A program made the translations under genes and the position numbers. This document shows, in pieces, positions 63,901 to 64,000 of a stretch of 64,000 bases of DNA (position 1 is the first letter of the stretch; every line of letters starts with the position of its first letter). The stretch is from Lethocerus indicus. Taxonomy: Eukaryota; Arthropoda; Insecta; Hemiptera; Belostomatidae. Location: the NCBI GenBank assembly GCA_019843655.1, contig JACDQD010000103.1, positions 5,146,001-5,210,000 of the forward strand. Reading direction: 5' to 3'. The notes below the pieces were generated by a model that was not told the DNA's origin, made no database searches, and saw only the letters and a list, made by a program, of their open reading frames with translations.

Positions 63901-64000
63901 CCGCAATTAACCCGGCCGGGTGCGTCACCGGGCATGAAAATCGATTGTGCAATACCACCTAACCATACTTCGTTGAGATAAGCGCTATCTGACACGCCGA
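60981..64000. other. non-coding with G+C-richer blocks
   Basis: Blocks at 61110-61520, 63000-63330 and 63540-63990 are G+C-richer. The first carries a 132-codon plus-strand frame (61124-61522) and an open minus-strand frame, neither recognisable. The last is dense in CCGG and AATTA-type words on both strands, as in insect regulatory DNA. No gene is supported. Confidence 0.45.

Overview
The window looks like arthropod nuclear DNA, most likely insect. It is A+T-rich, carries long (TA)n, (GA)n and (TG)n microsatellites, has very few and widely spaced coding segments that are visibly more G+C-rich than their surroundings, uses GT-AG introns, and contains a Jockey-type non-LTR retrotransposon fragment. 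Nothing is bacterial: there are no operons, CRISPR arrays or convincing ribosome-binding sites. I cannot name the species.

Layout. From 1 to about 29 kb the sequence is almost entirely non-coding. It holds a possible GAGA/TATA promoter near 3.8 kb, a G-quadruplex-like tract at 5.55 kb, a weak transposon-endonuclease remnant at 8.9 kb, one copy of a dispersed repeat at 11.2 kb, and a candidate isolated exon at 16.5 kb. A single-exon minus-strand gene for a 233-residue cysteine-rich protein of unknown function occupies 29179-29880. From 30 to 41 kb the DNA is non-coding, with a second copy of the dispersed repeat (32.4-32.7 kb) and short GAAACCGGTCTAG-type repeat motifs.

The main gene is on the plus strand from 41.43 to about 59.5 kb. 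A TATA box and initiator (41430-41466) lead into a first exon that encodes only Met-Thr-Asn-Leu-His (41547-41561, donor GTGAGT). A 15.9-kb intron follows, and exon 2 at 57483 opens in the matching phase with a hydrophobic signal-peptide core. The product would be a secreted structural protein of about 407 residues: a basic Pro/Gly/Tyr part with three YGPP motifs, then a Ser-rich part. The reading frame breaks twice near 57.89 and 57.95 kb, each consistent with one missing C, so either the sequence has errors there or the gene is damaged. The intron contains a 5'-truncated antisense Jockey fragment with an exact 11-bp target-site duplication, several (TA)n tracts, a partial rearranged copy of the dispersed repeat, and a small exon-like pair at 46.05-46.41 kb.

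Downstream of 59.5 kb lie an extremely A+T-rich block (to about 61 kb) and then mixed non-coding DNA. Many G+C-richer non-coding blocks are scattered through the window. They give chance open frames on both strands and may be regulatory, but that can only be settled by conservation or chromatin data. No clear-cut new biological system was found; the best leads are the tiny-first-exon secreted gene, the cysteine-rich orphan and the repeat motifs.
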